Part shown: positions 11,380 to 22,662 of the stretch, in pieces | Numbering within the stretch: the stretch's first letter is position 1 | How the letters are laid out: each line of letters begins with the position of its first letter | Assembly (NCBI GenBank): GCA_030062745.1 | Contig: CP099844.1 | Coordinates: 26,598,596-26,662,595 of the forward strand | Direction: 5' to 3' | Source: Capitulum mitella | Lineage: Eukaryota > Arthropoda > Thecostraca > Pollicipedomorpha > Pollicipedidae | DNA: 64,000 bases | Made by a program: the position numbers and the translations under genes | The notes under the pieces: model-generated | Told to the model about the DNA's origin: nothing | The model's input: the letters and a program-made list of their open reading frames with translations, nothing else | The model's database searches: none

Positions 11380-11905
11380 AATGGACCTCAGATTTGTGGA
11401 TAATTCGGTGAGTTAACACGCAAAGTGTAAAGAATGTCGCGCTAATAAGCACTGGAAGAGGATAAAAATGCACCCTCCGATCTCGGAAACTGAAAGAACT
11501 AGAGACATGAAAGTTTATGGGTAGGGTTTGTTTTTGTTCATTACTGTTTTCGGGCGCACCAACTACTGAGGTCACGCCCATTATGGATATGGTAGGGCTA
11601 TAAAGATTTACATTGTGCAATTTGCGGGACCCTAGGTCAATACGACAAGGTCAAATGGGGGTCGAAAAGGTCAACTTTGGACACTTTCTCGGCCCGTACA
11701 GGCCGTTCTGTACGGCTTTTCGAACGCATCGGGGAAAAGGGTGCGTGTTTGAGCGTTAAAAAGTGGAAAAGTGGACAATTCCATTCATTTGGCGCCTTGA
11801 TTGAGGAGTTAGGTCGAAGTAATGTCAGGTCATTGACCTATGGCGTCATTTTTTTATTTTTTTTTGCGGATTAGATTTCGAGCAACACGGGACACTGGTG
11901 TAGCC
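11380..11905 (+). repeat. Repeat block A (left member of an inverted pair)
   Basis: This block is the diverged reverse complement of 21,890-22,285. Matching landmarks include CCGATCTCGGAAACTGAAAG, ACTTTCTCGGCCCG, CAGGTCATTGACCTATGGCG and the closing TTTCGAGCAACACGGGAC. No protein-like frame is present. Confidence 0.7.
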
Positions 11906-12222
11906 TGCGTGTAAACAACGGCGCTAAACGCATTTTTTGGCGTATTTTATGGCGTATTTTCATTGAAGATAGCCGAGATCGGTACATCTGATCACTTCTA
12001 GCGTTTATGAACCTGCACGAGGTCAAAAGAAGTGAGGCTAGGTTATTGACCTTGGATGATTTTTTTGGCACAAATTAAGTTTTTTGTGAAGTGTTTGCGT
12101 TCAAGTTATTTTTCGATGATTAACCCAATTACACGATTTCATTACTATAAAAAATGAAAAAATGGTATATATAAACATTGGTATACTTGGGCAGAATATT
12201 TTTCTTGACACAAGTTTTATTG

Positions 12223-13317
12223 AAGATTAGGGCGTACTTTGCTTTAGTTAGCTTTTTATTTGGTTTTTCGATGTCTCGAACTATATGTTTTACTTCATTA
12301 TTCAGTTGGTGTAAAACTGAGCCGAATGAACACATTTAGTATCACATTACTCTTGTGGGTTTTATTTAACGTTTCGGATATAGCACTATCCATTTTCAAA
12401 ATTACAAAGCGACACTGCATTTTGATTACACTTAGGTTTGAAAATAAATCGCAATAAACGTTCGCTCCTCGGTTGCCACACTTTCGATATACATGCCACA
12501 TCAACACAGTTTTGAATGGCCAAAAAAACCCATACCTGCTTTTGCCCACGCTTTCCGCAAAATTATCCGAAGAGTTTCAGGGATACTCCGGCGTTTATTT
12601 GTTTGTTTAGTGCTGGGCTGAATTGTTTGATGTATAATGCTTCAAGGATATGGGGTCTGCGTCGGTCAGTTGTGGATGTGATGATTTCTGTGTTGTCGGT
12701 GAGCTGCTGTCTGGTGATGATGCTGCCGTGGGTGTCCTGCATGTGTGTCTTTGGTGCTCCGTCTTGCAAGTGCATGGTGAGACGTCTCGAGAGTGTTGTT
12801 GTAGTCACACCAACGTAGTCTGAGTTGTATACAATCTGAGTTGTATACAGTCTTCATGTGGGCATGTAAACTTGTAGACTACGTTGGTGCGCTTGAGGTG
12901 TCCGTGTTTCATGGTGGTGTTGGTCTGCATGATGAGGTGGCTGGTTTTCTTGTTCGTGTAGTAGATGGTGAGTTTCAGTCGATGATCTGTGTTATCGCAT
13001 TTTATGTTAGTTTTCGGAATTTGATGGATGACTTTTTCGTCTGTCTTATGGGCTGATGACATTTGATTACAGTAAAATAGTTGGTGGGTGTTCGTCTCCT
13101 TGTCTTCGTTCGGTCTGTTGTGGTTTCTGTCCAGGAAAGTCTTGATATCTTGGTCAATGGTCTTGTTGGAGTAGCCGTTGTTCACCAGGAGCTGTTTCAC
13201 CTGTTGAAGTTCCTGATCTACTAGTTTCCAGTTTCAGCAGGTCTTAATCGCTCTTCGGATGTAGGATCTGACGACGAATAGTTTGTATCGTTCAGGGCAT
13301 TCACTGGTTGCGTCGAG
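12223..13317 (-). mobile_element. Penelope-like element, 3' fragment (left, minus strand)
   Basis: Read on the minus strand, the fragment gives QLLVNNGYSNKTIDQDIKTF, typical of the end of the Penelope reverse transcriptase. This is followed by VVYKFTCPHEDC and the GIY-YIG endonuclease region TTTTLSRRLTMHLQDG with HILEALYIKQFSPALN, which holds the conserved Arg and Glu of that fold. About 340 bp of 3' noncoding DNA follow. The reading frame is not continuous, so this is a broken remnant lacking most of the reverse transcriptase. It faces a second copy at 13,318-14,126. Confidence 0.8.
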
Positions 13318-14124
13318 TCATCCGTCAAATTCTGAAAACTAACATAAAGGCAACAACACAGATCATCAACTGAAACCCACAATCTACTACAAGAACAAGA
13401 AAACCAGCCACTTCATCATGTAGAGCAGCACCACCATGAAACACGGACACCTCAAGCGCACTAACGTAGTCTACAAGTTTACATGCCCACATGAAGATTG
13501 TATACAACTCAGATTGTATACAACTCAGACTACGTTTGTGTGACTACAACAACACTCTCGAGACGTCTCACCATGCACTTGCAAGACGGAGCACCAAAGA
13601 CACACATGCAGGGCACCCACGGCAGCATCATCACCAGACAGCAGCTCACCGACAACACAGAAATCATCACATCCACAACTGACCGACGCAGACCCCATAT
13701 CCTTGAAACATCATACATCAAACAATTCAGCCCAGCACTAATCAAACAAATAAACGCCGGAGTACCGCTGAAACTCTTCGGATAATTTTGCAGAAAGTGT
13801 GGGCAAAAGCAGGTATGGGTTTTTTTTGGCCATTCAGAACTGTGTTGATGTGGCATGTATATCGAAAGTGTGGCAACCGAGGAGCGAACGTTTATTGCTA
13901 TTTATTTTCAAACTTAAGTGTAATCAAAATGCAGTATCGCCTTGTAATTTTGGAAATGGATAGTGCTATATCCGAAGCGTTAAATAAAACCCTCAAGAGT
14001 AATGTGATACTAAATGTGTTCATTCGGCTCAGTTTTACACCAACTGAATGATGAAGTAAAACGTGTAGTTCGAGAAGTCGAAAAAAAATAAAAAGCTAAC
14101 TAAAGCAAAGTACGCCCTAGTCTT

Positions 14125-14126
<2 letters not shown>
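13318..14126 (+). mobile_element. Penelope-like element, 3' fragment (right, plus strand)
   Basis: This is an inverted and highly similar copy of 12,223-13,030. It carries the same GIY-YIG region (TTTTLSRRLTMHLQDG, RRPHILETSYIKQFSPAL) and the same 3' noncoding tail, ending at GCCCTAGTCTTCAATATA. The two copies are head to head, with about 290 bp present only in the left one. Partial inverted copies are common in Penelope-like elements. The high similarity of the arms implies a fairly recent origin or gene conversion. Confidence 0.8.

Positions 14127-14178
<52 letters not shown>
14127..14178. repeat. (TA)n microsatellite
   Basis: About 50 bp of alternating A and T directly abut the 3' end of the right Penelope-like copy. 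Such elements often end in or next to simple repeats. Confidence 0.9.
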
Positions 14179-14185
<7 letters not shown>

Positions 14186-14413
14186 CTGCGTATCAATGTG
14201 CAAAACGTATTTTTTTTAGGGTCTTTGAATGCATACCAGTCTATGGAAATGCATCCGCATAACAGTTAGCCAAAATTCAAAAAGTTTTTAATTTCGCCGC
14301 TCGCGTGATTTCGGTTCGACGCAAATTCCAGCATATATCTGATGTAAAACGGTCACTCAAGTGGCTAACTGCAAACATGTCGCATGTGTCCCGTGCTATC
14401 AGCACCTTCGGCC

Positions 14414-14682
14414 CAGGGACGTAGCCAGAGGGGCCATGGGGGCATGCCCCCCCCTCCCCCTGAGCCAAGTGGTCCTCACTAGATGGCGATTACGCACGAA
14501 TACGGAATAATGATCATATATATGTTGCAAAAGCAACATTATATGTTTTCCTGTGCATTAAATATGAGTTAAATTAGATAAAATTGCTGCTTTTCCCTAT
14601 ACATTTCGTCACATGCCGGTGGCATATGGCAAAATTTGACATTTAAACGCCGCCCGTGGGAAAATTCCTGGTTACGTGCCTG
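14414..14682. mobile_element. Short hAT-type MITE
   Basis: A 269-bp element with inverted ends CAGGGACGTAGCCAG (left) and, read inward from the right, CAGGCACGTAACCAG. It is flanked by an exact 8-bp duplication CTTCGGCC (14,406-14,413 and 14,683-14,690). It has no coding capacity and includes a C-rich run near 14,445. Ends starting CAGGG..GTAGCCAG with 8-bp duplications are typical of non-autonomous hAT elements. Confidence 0.88.
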
Positions 14683-14832
14683 CTTCGGCCAGCTCACTTT
14701 TATATACCGAGCTTGTACCGAGTATAACACCCATGTCATACGTCACAATTTGCAACATTCCTCTTTACCGGTATTAAAGCATGCCCTAAAACACAACATC
14801 TTGCGATCTTTGTAGTCGAGCCGATGATGCTG

Positions 14833-14856
14833 ATTTGTGTGTGTGTGTGTGTGTGT
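14833..14856. repeat. (GT)n microsatellite
   Basis: A run of about eleven GT dinucleotides, with no other feature nearby. Confidence 0.9.
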
Positions 14857-15009
14857 TCTCATGTAGACTTGCGAGTAGTGTGATACTCAGGTTGCCACAT
14901 TTTGCATCTCTTTCATTCTTTTTTTTTGTGCGTACCATTGTTTGTATGACAAAGGCCACAGAATAGCCCTTTTTAGTGAATGTGGCTCGCTATTTTTAAA
15001 TACAATACA

Positions 15010-15350
15010 GTACAATACAATGCATATTTCATTCAAATCGACATGTTGCAAAGCAAACCTGGACTAGGCCACAAACCGATTGACCGTGACCTTTGATGAC
15101 CTTGACCAACATTGACCCTGGGTTTGGTCTAGGTACATCCATCACTTATGCCCGAATGATGTCTGATTATGTTCCAACGGTAATCTTACGTATGTTTTAC
15201 CTCAAATGCTTCAAACTTCAAACATTTCCGGCCGATTTTCGTTTCTTTTTGCTTCAATCGACGAGTTTTTCAAATGTCATAAATGTCACAAAATAGCCGC
15301 GACCAGCTCCGATCCGTTCTCGAGATTTTCTAGCAAAACAGGTGCGCGGT
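15010..15350 (+). repeat. Repeat block B (left member of an inverted pair)
   Basis: This is a diverged reverse complement of 21,040-21,420. Shared landmarks are CATTCAAATCGACATGTTGC, ACATTGACCCTGGGTTTGG, CACTTATGCCCGAATGATGT and the stretch ending in CAAATGTCATAAATGTCAC. It includes TGACC half-sites. Confidence 0.7.
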
Positions 15351-16555
15351 TACACCTACGCACGAAATTTGGTAGAAATCGAAATTCGACGCTGAACCCG
15401 AACACGATCACGTCGCTGACTTTACGGACATGACAGTATGCTGCGTTCTAATAACAATCAGTCCGGCTCAGACAGAGTAAGGGAGCGAGTGACTTCATTC
15501 AGACGAAGTGAGGGAGCAAGCGACTTAATTCAGACGTAATGAGAAAGCGAGCGACTGAACGGAGTCCAACGTATGACAGCAATGTATTTTTCTGCACGAG
15601 CGCTTGCTTGTTTGGTTGGATTTCGAAAATTCCTTACGAACTGCTGCGAAAAGCGGGGCGAATTTGATATCAGTTTTTTCGTTAATGGTTTCATTATGAT
15701 GTATAATACACACAAAATAACGTGTACTATGCTCCAGTCCGTCCTAAGCGGTTTTGCTTTTAGAATGCCTGAACGAAAATGATTCACCCATATTTTTCTG
15801 GCCCATAATGGGAAATATATCAAACAAAGCGAACTTAATCAACGACGGCCTCTGGGCAATTTAGATAACTAATAAGTGCTGAGCATAAATGTAGCATTTA
15901 TACCAATTTAGACGAAATAGGTATGCGTGACTCCTTGTTAGAATCAGTTCTTAATGACTAAGGGCAGGATGAACAGCGTTCTGAGACCTCCGTCAAGTAG
16001 CCTGTACTCCTGCGTGCAGTAACAGGGTGTCACGAGGATAAATTGACGCCACCCCCATAGTCAGTGGTCTCCGAAAATTGGCTTTTCCCACAAATGACTT
16101 GTGTAATAGACAAAGATGTTTCAAAATTCAAAAGTAATGTGCCGTTTTTTTTCGAACTCTCCATATACGCTATTCCACATTGTCAGTTTTTCCCATGTTT
16201 GCAACAAAATAGTTAGAGTAACATTAAAACTTTTTGTTCTAACCCTGAGCCCGTTACTAAAATCCTGGCTACGCTACTGACTGCGACGACACATGCGACA
16301 ACCTCAGCAATGAAAGGAAACGTCAAAACCACTCAACGCCCAGACACCGAACCATGCTGAAACGAAAAAAAACGTTTGCTAAGAACAAGCGTTGGGCGGG
16401 GGCTACATTTCGTCCGGGTAAACATGACCTAGCACATACGGGGTACCTAAACATATGGGGTACCGTTTTCCGTTCTGATCGCGACTTCTGGGAAATGTTG
16501 TGACTCAGTCATATATAAGTCAGGGCGCCTAAGATCAATAAAGCAAGGTTTTTCG
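15351..16555. other. Intergenic DNA without recognised features
   Basis: A short repeated phrase (GAGCGAGTGACTTCATTCAG and a variant) occurs twice near 15,480-15,555. Around 16,260-16,285 the string AATCCTGGCTACGCTACTGA resembles an end of a hAT-type MITE, but I could not pair it with a left end. No protein-like frame was seen. Confidence 0.4.
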
Positions 16556-16559
16556 GCCC

Positions 16560-17300
16560 ATTGTCACAGTTTGGCCTTGACATAAGGTCAAGATTTGGGT
16601 ACTGTTCTTTGCCCTAACTACCGTTTTTGAGGGTCGCCGTGATATGTTAATATCAACGTCAAGGTGCCAAAGGTCTGTTATACTCGGGTTTTCGTTGGAG
16701 GTCATCGTTTAAGCTTGACCTCAGGTCAAAATCTGGTGTACCGTTCTTTGTCCCGATGAAGGCTTTTGAATTGTCGTTGCCCGTGCATGTGAAAGCCAGG
16801 TGCTGAAAATAGGTGACGCAATTGTTTGGGACCAGCAGGGGTTGCCGTATCACCTTAGCCTCAAGCCAAGATCTGCGGTACCATTTTCGGTCCTGATGGC
16901 AACTTTTGAGAGTGGCCGCGACCTGTTCATATGAGCGTCATGGTAACAAAGATTAATTATGAAAAGTAATTTGTCCGGCACAGGCCATCGTTTGACCTCG
17001 GCCTCAGGCCAAAGTCTGGGACAACGTTTTCGGCTCTGCAGATGACTTCTGAAACTCATCGTGACCAGCTATCATGAAAGCCAGGACGCCAAAGATCAGT
17101 TGCGAAAGGAGGGAGGTCTGCCGAGCGAAGGTCACCGTTTGGCCTTGACCTCAGGCCAAAATTTAGGTTGCCGTTTTCGACCCGGATGAAGACCTTTGAG
17201 AGTCGCCGTGAACCGTTCACATGAAAGCAGAATGCCCAAGAATAATTACTCATACGTTACTTTCAGGTGTAGATGATATCCTGACCTCGATATCAGGCCC
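16560..17300 (+). repeat. ~142-bp tandem satellite (block C)
   Basis: Five to six diverged units are recognised by TTGACCTCAGGCCAAAAT-like starts at about 16,573, 16,717, 16,857, 17,000, 17,143 and 17,283, a spacing of 140-144 bp. Each unit continues with a CCGTTTTCG..CC.GATGAAG segment, an ACTTTTGAGAGTCG segment and a CACATGAAAGCCAG segment. Related, more degraded units recur in the same orientation at 19,560-20,470. Confidence 0.8.
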
Positions 17301-18435
17301 TAAGGATATTGGTTGGAATTTCAGCGGCGACAGGGAACGACCAGAGTACTAAACGTGAACTGTGTTTTTAGCCCTCACCATTTTATTCGCAAGCTTTTAT
17401 TTTTACCGAGGTGTCGTAGTAAACCTACTGGCGTTCGAAGTCTACTGCTGTAACGTATTGACCGTCTTAGTTTGCTCTACGATTTTTGTTCTGTTGATTG
17501 GTCTGGTGTTTATGAATGTCCATCAATCGCCCACATGTGGTCTTATATGTTCGGCAGTCTTCTAATGACAAACACGCTCCGACTAAACTTATACCAGCCT
17601 GGAGCCAAAACGCACCAGCTCTCTCCCCGGTGACCCTTGACCTCATGGCGCAGCGGAGAGGTTTGCTTCGTCGCGGGGGGATACCACCGACCTTTCGCAA
17701 ATTGGGCAGAAGAGTGAGGTTGGCGATCAGGTTTGCCTGCCAGGCGGATATGGAGGAGAGATTGGGAAATTAAGGTAACAGTTCCTTGCACCGCACTGTT
17801 CGCCCGCTTATAGCGGAAAACTCATGACGACCCTGCCGCCACACCGAATGAGATGAATAACATTTTATTAATGTCGGCCCACGCGTCGCAGCCAGTCTGG
17901 CCAGTCTCGAGCGTCCGCCTGATGTCCCATGCCGCCTGCCAAAGGTGGGAGCCTGCTGTTTCCGGGTAGTTGGCATGACGCTGGGCGGGTTGCACGCTGT
18001 CACGCTCTCGTTTAATATCTTGAAGAATGGCTCTTAAATACTCGTGGTTTTTAGACAATGTATACATTCAATTGACAGACGACCTTCAATATACCAATAG
18101 ACACTGTACTGCTAAATAAACCAGTTACAGCCAAAAATATATTGATCTCAGCGTGTTGGTCAAGGAACATCTTCCGGGGTAATCTGGAGCAAGAAGTCAA
18201 AATTTGTCTGCCGAATTTTGTACGTTGTTTGTATTTCATTATCTGCTGAATTTTGTATGTTGATGGTGTTTCAGTTGGTGCGCGCACGGGAGGTGTAGAT
18301 TAAAATTACAAGGATGCTAGGCGACACTGATAGCAAAAAGAAGCAGCATGTTGGGCGAGTTGAGTCGAGCCAAGGCCAAGGCTAAACTCTGGGGTAAGTT
18401 CAGGGTGCAGTGATCGTGTAATCAATTGGCATTTT
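17301..18435. other. Intergenic DNA without recognised features
   Basis: No recognisable coding or transposon signal. Several short frames overlap on both strands and share no family motif. Confidence 0.4.
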
Positions 18436-18439
18436 TTCT

Positions 18440-18895
18440 GTCTCGCAAATACAAAATTCAAATGCACAAGGAAAAGGTGCATGACAAACAGAAAAGCTAC
18501 CTTGACACTGCAGAAGCTCAAAAGCAACGAATATAATGCCATAAAGGTCACAATGCCGCAAGGCACTGCGAACAATAAAAAGGGCCCAACTTTATTCATG
18601 CGCAATCGATACACTGGAAGCCATCAGCTTTGAAGCTATGAACTGGGACGTGTCGAAAAGCGGATCGTCTATCTCATCAGTCGCAGGCAACAAGGACTCT
18701 ACCTCAAGTTCATGGCTTCCAGTGTTTCGATTGGGCATGAATAAAGTTGAGTCCTTTTTGTTTGCAGTTTCTTGCTGTATGATATTATGTTCGTTGTTTT
18801 TGAGCGTTTGCATTTTCGAGGTGGCTTTTCTATTTGTCACGCGCCTTTTTTCCATGTGCATTTGAATTTCGACTTCGTTCTTTAGATTACTCCTG
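18440..18895. repeat. Inverted repeat with a short loop
   Basis: The left arm (about 18,440-18,624) and right arm (about 18,711-18,895) are diverged reverse complements. They meet at ACTGGAAGCCAT and ATGGCTTCCAGT around an 86-bp centre. On the minus strand the right arm codes a Lys/Asn-rich stretch (EIQMHMEKRRVTNRKATSKM). The adjacent GGCCAAAACGTTG at 18,910 resembles the tail seen in some Penelope-like elements, but that link is tentative. Confidence 0.6.
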
Positions 18896-19016
18896 ACGAT
18901 GACCCCCGGCCAAAACGTTGATTCCAATACATATTAGACTTGTAACTGATTTGCGTAACAATACAGTGTCCCGTGGTATAATGAAGGTTATTTATTAACT
19001 GAATGTATACACTGTC

Positions 19017-19385
19017 ATGTTTTCCATTGAGAGTTCTGGTGCATGCGGGACTGATGGTATTTGTATTCGTACCCTACTCCTTTGTTTGGAGGTCATCAGC
19101 CCTGCCCTTCTCCATATTGTTAACATCTGCCTGACCTGCGATTTTTCCGATTCCTGGAAGCACTTCCTAGTCGATCCCATTCTCAAGTCAAGCGATCAAA
19201 CTCCGGTTTCGAAGTACTGTCCTATTTCCGTTGTCCCTATCATGGGGAAGATTATTGAGCTGTGATCCAGCACCAGCTTTTCGCCTACATGTCCAGCAAT
19301 CATCTGCCCTCGTCCCAACATAGCTTTCGTCCCGGCCATTCCAAGGAGACCGCTCGCTTGAGAGCCGCGAGGACCAGAAATGTAG
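19017..19385 (+). mobile_element. LINE reverse transcriptase fragment (jockey/CR1-like)
   Basis: The translated frame gives DGICIRTLLLCLEVISPALL, DSWKHFLVDPILKS, then SKYCPISVVPIMGKIIE. After a small break it continues as VIQHQLFAYMSSNHLPSSQH with SFRPGHSKET. These are the finger and early palm motifs of non-LTR reverse transcriptases (P-I-x-K-S-x-D, Y-R-P-I-S, Q-H-G-F-R-P-x-x-S-T). The catalytic A and C motifs are missing, so this is a short internal remnant of an old insertion. Confidence 0.8.
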
Positions 19386-19559
19386 AACGCCGTATGTGAA
19401 AGACCAGTCGAGTAACGGTCTCGATCCGGTGAAGGTCGATGCTTGGCCTGGACAATGGCCAAAATTTCCGGTATGGCATTCGCCTCTATAGCGGCATTTG
19501 AGACCTCACGATGCATTCTTATCTAAGTTGTTGTGGTAAGAACAGGCTTACATCAGGTC

Positions 19560-20470
19560 GCGATCACTCCTTTACTTCGACCGTATGCCAAAATCTTTGA
19601 CACTGTTTTTGGCTTTGATTAAGACCTTTGGGAGTCATTAAGACCGGTTCGTACAAAAACCAACGTGCCGAAGATCATGTACGAGGAAGTTTTAGCTACG
19701 TAAAGGCTTTTAACTGTTTGATCTTGCGTTCGACTCAAAACCTCGACTGGTACATTTTTTCCTCTGGCAACTTGCCCCGTGACTCTTGAACGCTGGGACC
19801 AAAGTCAAGCTCAAAATATGACGATGAATGCTCCCGTTATCAACTAAGTCCGCAGACATCGCCCAAAGTAGTCCAGTAGAGAAGTCAATGTCACGATCCC
19901 AAATCAGTCTTGTGTCCTGATCCGTGACCTTTTACCCAAACGACAAGCTGGCATTAAAATACGGCGGACGCTGCTGCAGCAGAGATTATCGGTGGACATC
20001 ACGCAAAAAGGTCCCATATGAAAGCTGACGTCAACATACTGAGGAAACCTGACCCGATGACCTTTTTACAAATTTGATCCGAATGGTTTGTTAGGACGGT
20101 GTTATGGATCGGAGCCCGTGAGGAGCAGAGCTTTTTGCATAGACTTCGACCCCTACACCCAATCGCGCAGTTCCAGGTAACCGTTGATTTTGTGGCGAAA
20201 GTTAGCGTGCCGCTAAAGGTGCGACACAACCTCGTGGTAGTCAGCCTGACCGTATGTTAACCAGTTACGAGCTGACTCGCGGGCCAAATATCGAGCGCCG
20301 TTGTGACTAGAATACGTCTTACCAGGACGGGGAGACAAACGCTGTACCATGAGCTACCGATTGCTGTTAATCCTTGACCTGGAGGTAAAACAATGGTCCC
20401 GTATGAAAGTCAGTGTCAGGACACTGAGGAAACGTTTACCGTTGTCCTTGACTCAGGGACAAAAATAGGC
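19560..20470 (+). repeat. Degenerate satellite related to block C
   Basis: The stretch shows phrases of the 142-bp unit in the same direction: CCAAAATCTTTGACACTG, GATTAAGACCTTTGGGAGTC and, later, GTCCCGTATGAAAGTCAGTG. Unit spacing is irregular. It was probably once continuous with 16,560-17,300 before insertions in between. Confidence 0.5.
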
Positions 20471-21039
20471 GCCATTCAAATTTAATTATTTGTAATAGTC
20501 TTCAGGCCTTGAAGTACTACTATATTTTGTATTTGAATACGTTGGTACCAAGGTATCTTCAGATGTATTTAAATGGTGTTCTCGATTTAATTACAAATAG
20601 CTTTAACCAGTTCTCAAATGAAATAATCGTACACTGATTAAAATGTCAAGCGTAATAAGCATCCCAGCTTACAGTTTAGTTCAGATAACGTTTATGGCAA
20701 GGTGCAGGTTTGTGTAGAACGAAACATCATTTTACCAAGACTGAGTTCAAACATTGGCACCGGCTTTTATGGTACCACTTTGGGCACAATCTGCCGGCAA
20801 GACTGGCAGCAACAGCGATGCCCGTGAATAAGAACTTGAATGTTGCCGGAGCGCCTCAGCAGATGATCTTCCGGGCATATGCTGACATCTTAATGGGTCG
20901 CGACGATTAGAGAAAGTAATAAGGTATCAAACGGCACCGAAAGAGAAGTAAGGAGTAGGGGCGCTTCGATAGGCCATCTTCCGGACACATGCTGTCATCT
21001 AAACACGCGCACTGAAAGGGGGTCCTTTTGTGCCCCCCC
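20471..21039. other. Intergenic DNA without recognised features
   Basis: No coding or RNA signal. The CGGAGCGCCTCAGCAGATGATCTTCC-type phrase near 20,850 and its variant near 20,965 show local duplication. Confidence 0.35.
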
Positions 21040-21420
21040 ACCTGTTTTTCTTAAATATCTCAAGAACGGGTCAGAGCCGGTTGCTGCTACTTTGTGACAT
21101 TTATGTCAATGGAATAACTCGTCCAATGACGCAGATAAATCGGAAATCGACCAGAAATTTTTGAAGTTTCAAGCATTTGAAGTCAGGCAAGCATAACGAA
21201 AACGACGGTTGTCGCTGACAAATGGGAACTTTGTGAAAGAACCGGCGTTCTACCTAACATTACCGTTTGAGCACAATCACGCGATGTCATTTGGGCATAA
21301 GTGACAGATGTACCAAGACCAAAGTCAGGGTCAATAAAGGTCAAGGTCATCAAAGGTGAAGGTCGAACAGCTTGTGACCTGATCCAGATTTGCTTTGCAA
21401 CATGTCGGTTTGTATGAAAT
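21040..21420 (-). repeat. Repeat block B' (right member of an inverted pair)
   Basis: This is the reverse complement of block B at 15,010-15,350, with the same order of landmarks and moderate divergence. It runs directly into the 153-bp tandem array that follows. Confidence 0.7.
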
Positions 21421-21760
21421 ACACATTCAAAGACCCTAATAAAAAGACGTGTGCGCACACTGATACGCTTACAAATACCAGTGTCAGCGAGGGTCAAGAC
21501 ATTAAAGGTCATTGTCAAACATCTTGTGACCTGGTCCAAAATTTGTTTTGTGACATGTCGATTTGTGTGAAATATGCATTCGAAGACCCTAATAAAAAGC
21601 GTTTGTGCTCATGGATACGCTTACATATATACCAGAGTCATCTCGGGTCAAGGTCACCAAAGGTCAAGGGTAACTTTTTTGTGACCTGGTCAAGATTTGT
21701 TTTGCAATATGCCAATTGGTATGAAATATGCATTCAAAGACTCTACTAAAACACGTTTAG
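21300..21760 (+). repeat. ~153-bp tandem repeat with AGGTCA motifs
   Basis: Three units start at GGTCAAGGTCATCAAAGGT-like sites near 21,338, 21,489 and 21,645. Each carries CTTGTGACCTGGTCCA, a GTTTTGCAACATGTCG segment, TATGAAATATGCATTC and AAAGACCCTAATAAAA. The weak coding-like frames within the units are by-products of the repeat. Confidence 0.75.
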
Positions 21761-21889
21761 CACATTAATACTCATATGTATATACGCATACATACATACA
21801 TAAACATAAACGCTGGAAATGACCAAATGTACCGATGTTGGCTACCCTCACCGAAAATACGCCAAAACATACATGTTGCGCCCTCATTT

Positions 21890-22285
21890 ATTCTCAAACT
21901 GTCCCGTGTTGTTCGAAATCTGATCTGCAAAAGATGAAAAAGACGCCATAGGTCATTGACCTGAAATGACCTCTACCCAAAAGTAGAGACGGCAAATGAA
22001 TAGGAAGTTGTCGTAAGCCGCGTTTTAACAAACAAACACCCTTTTCCCGTTTTGTTTGAAAAGTTGTACAGAATGGCCTGTGCGGGCTGAGAAAGTGTCT
22101 AAAGTTGACCTTTTCCACCCCATTTGACCTTGAAGATATTAATCTAGGGTCATGAAAATTGCACACAACATAAATCGTCATGCTCCCATCCTGTCCACAA
22201 AAGTTTCACGTTTCTAGCTCTTTCTGTTGCCGAGATCGAAGGGGGCATTTTTAGACCCCCCTTCCAATGCGCGTTAGTGCGAAAC
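21890..22285 (-). repeat. Repeat block A' (right member of an inverted pair)
   Basis: This is the reverse complement of block A at 11,380-11,905. It starts with GTCCCGTGTTGTTCGAAATC and ends with CGAGATCGAAGGGGGCATTT and CGCGTTAGTGCGAAA. It lacks part of the middle of block A. Confidence 0.7.
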
Positions 22286-22357
22286 CCCATTCCGTTGTTC
22301 GGGTTTGTCGCGACTATTAGATTAGAGAATGTGGTGACAGGGTATGAAACGAATTTC

Positions 22358-22445
22358 CATATATATATATATATATATATATGCATATATATATATATAT
22401 GCATATATTTATATATAATATATATGTATATATATTATATATATA
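22358..22445. repeat. (AT)n microsatellite
   Basis: About 85 bp of mostly alternating AT, broken by a few GC dinucleotides (ATGCATAT) and near-palindromic throughout. Confidence 0.9.
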
Positions 22446-22662
22446 CCGAGATTTTGATCCGGGATCAGAATGACCTGCACCGAGTCAAGACACTTTGGTC
22501 TGTGGCCACATGGCTCTTCGGGCGATCCAGTCTGCTCAAAGTTGTGATCACCGCAAAAAAAGCCCAGACGATTTGACCCGAAACCATGTTTATGCATATC
22601 CGTACAGATAGCGACTGCTCTTCCGATTACAGTGAGCACAGATGAAATGATAATCATCTTAC

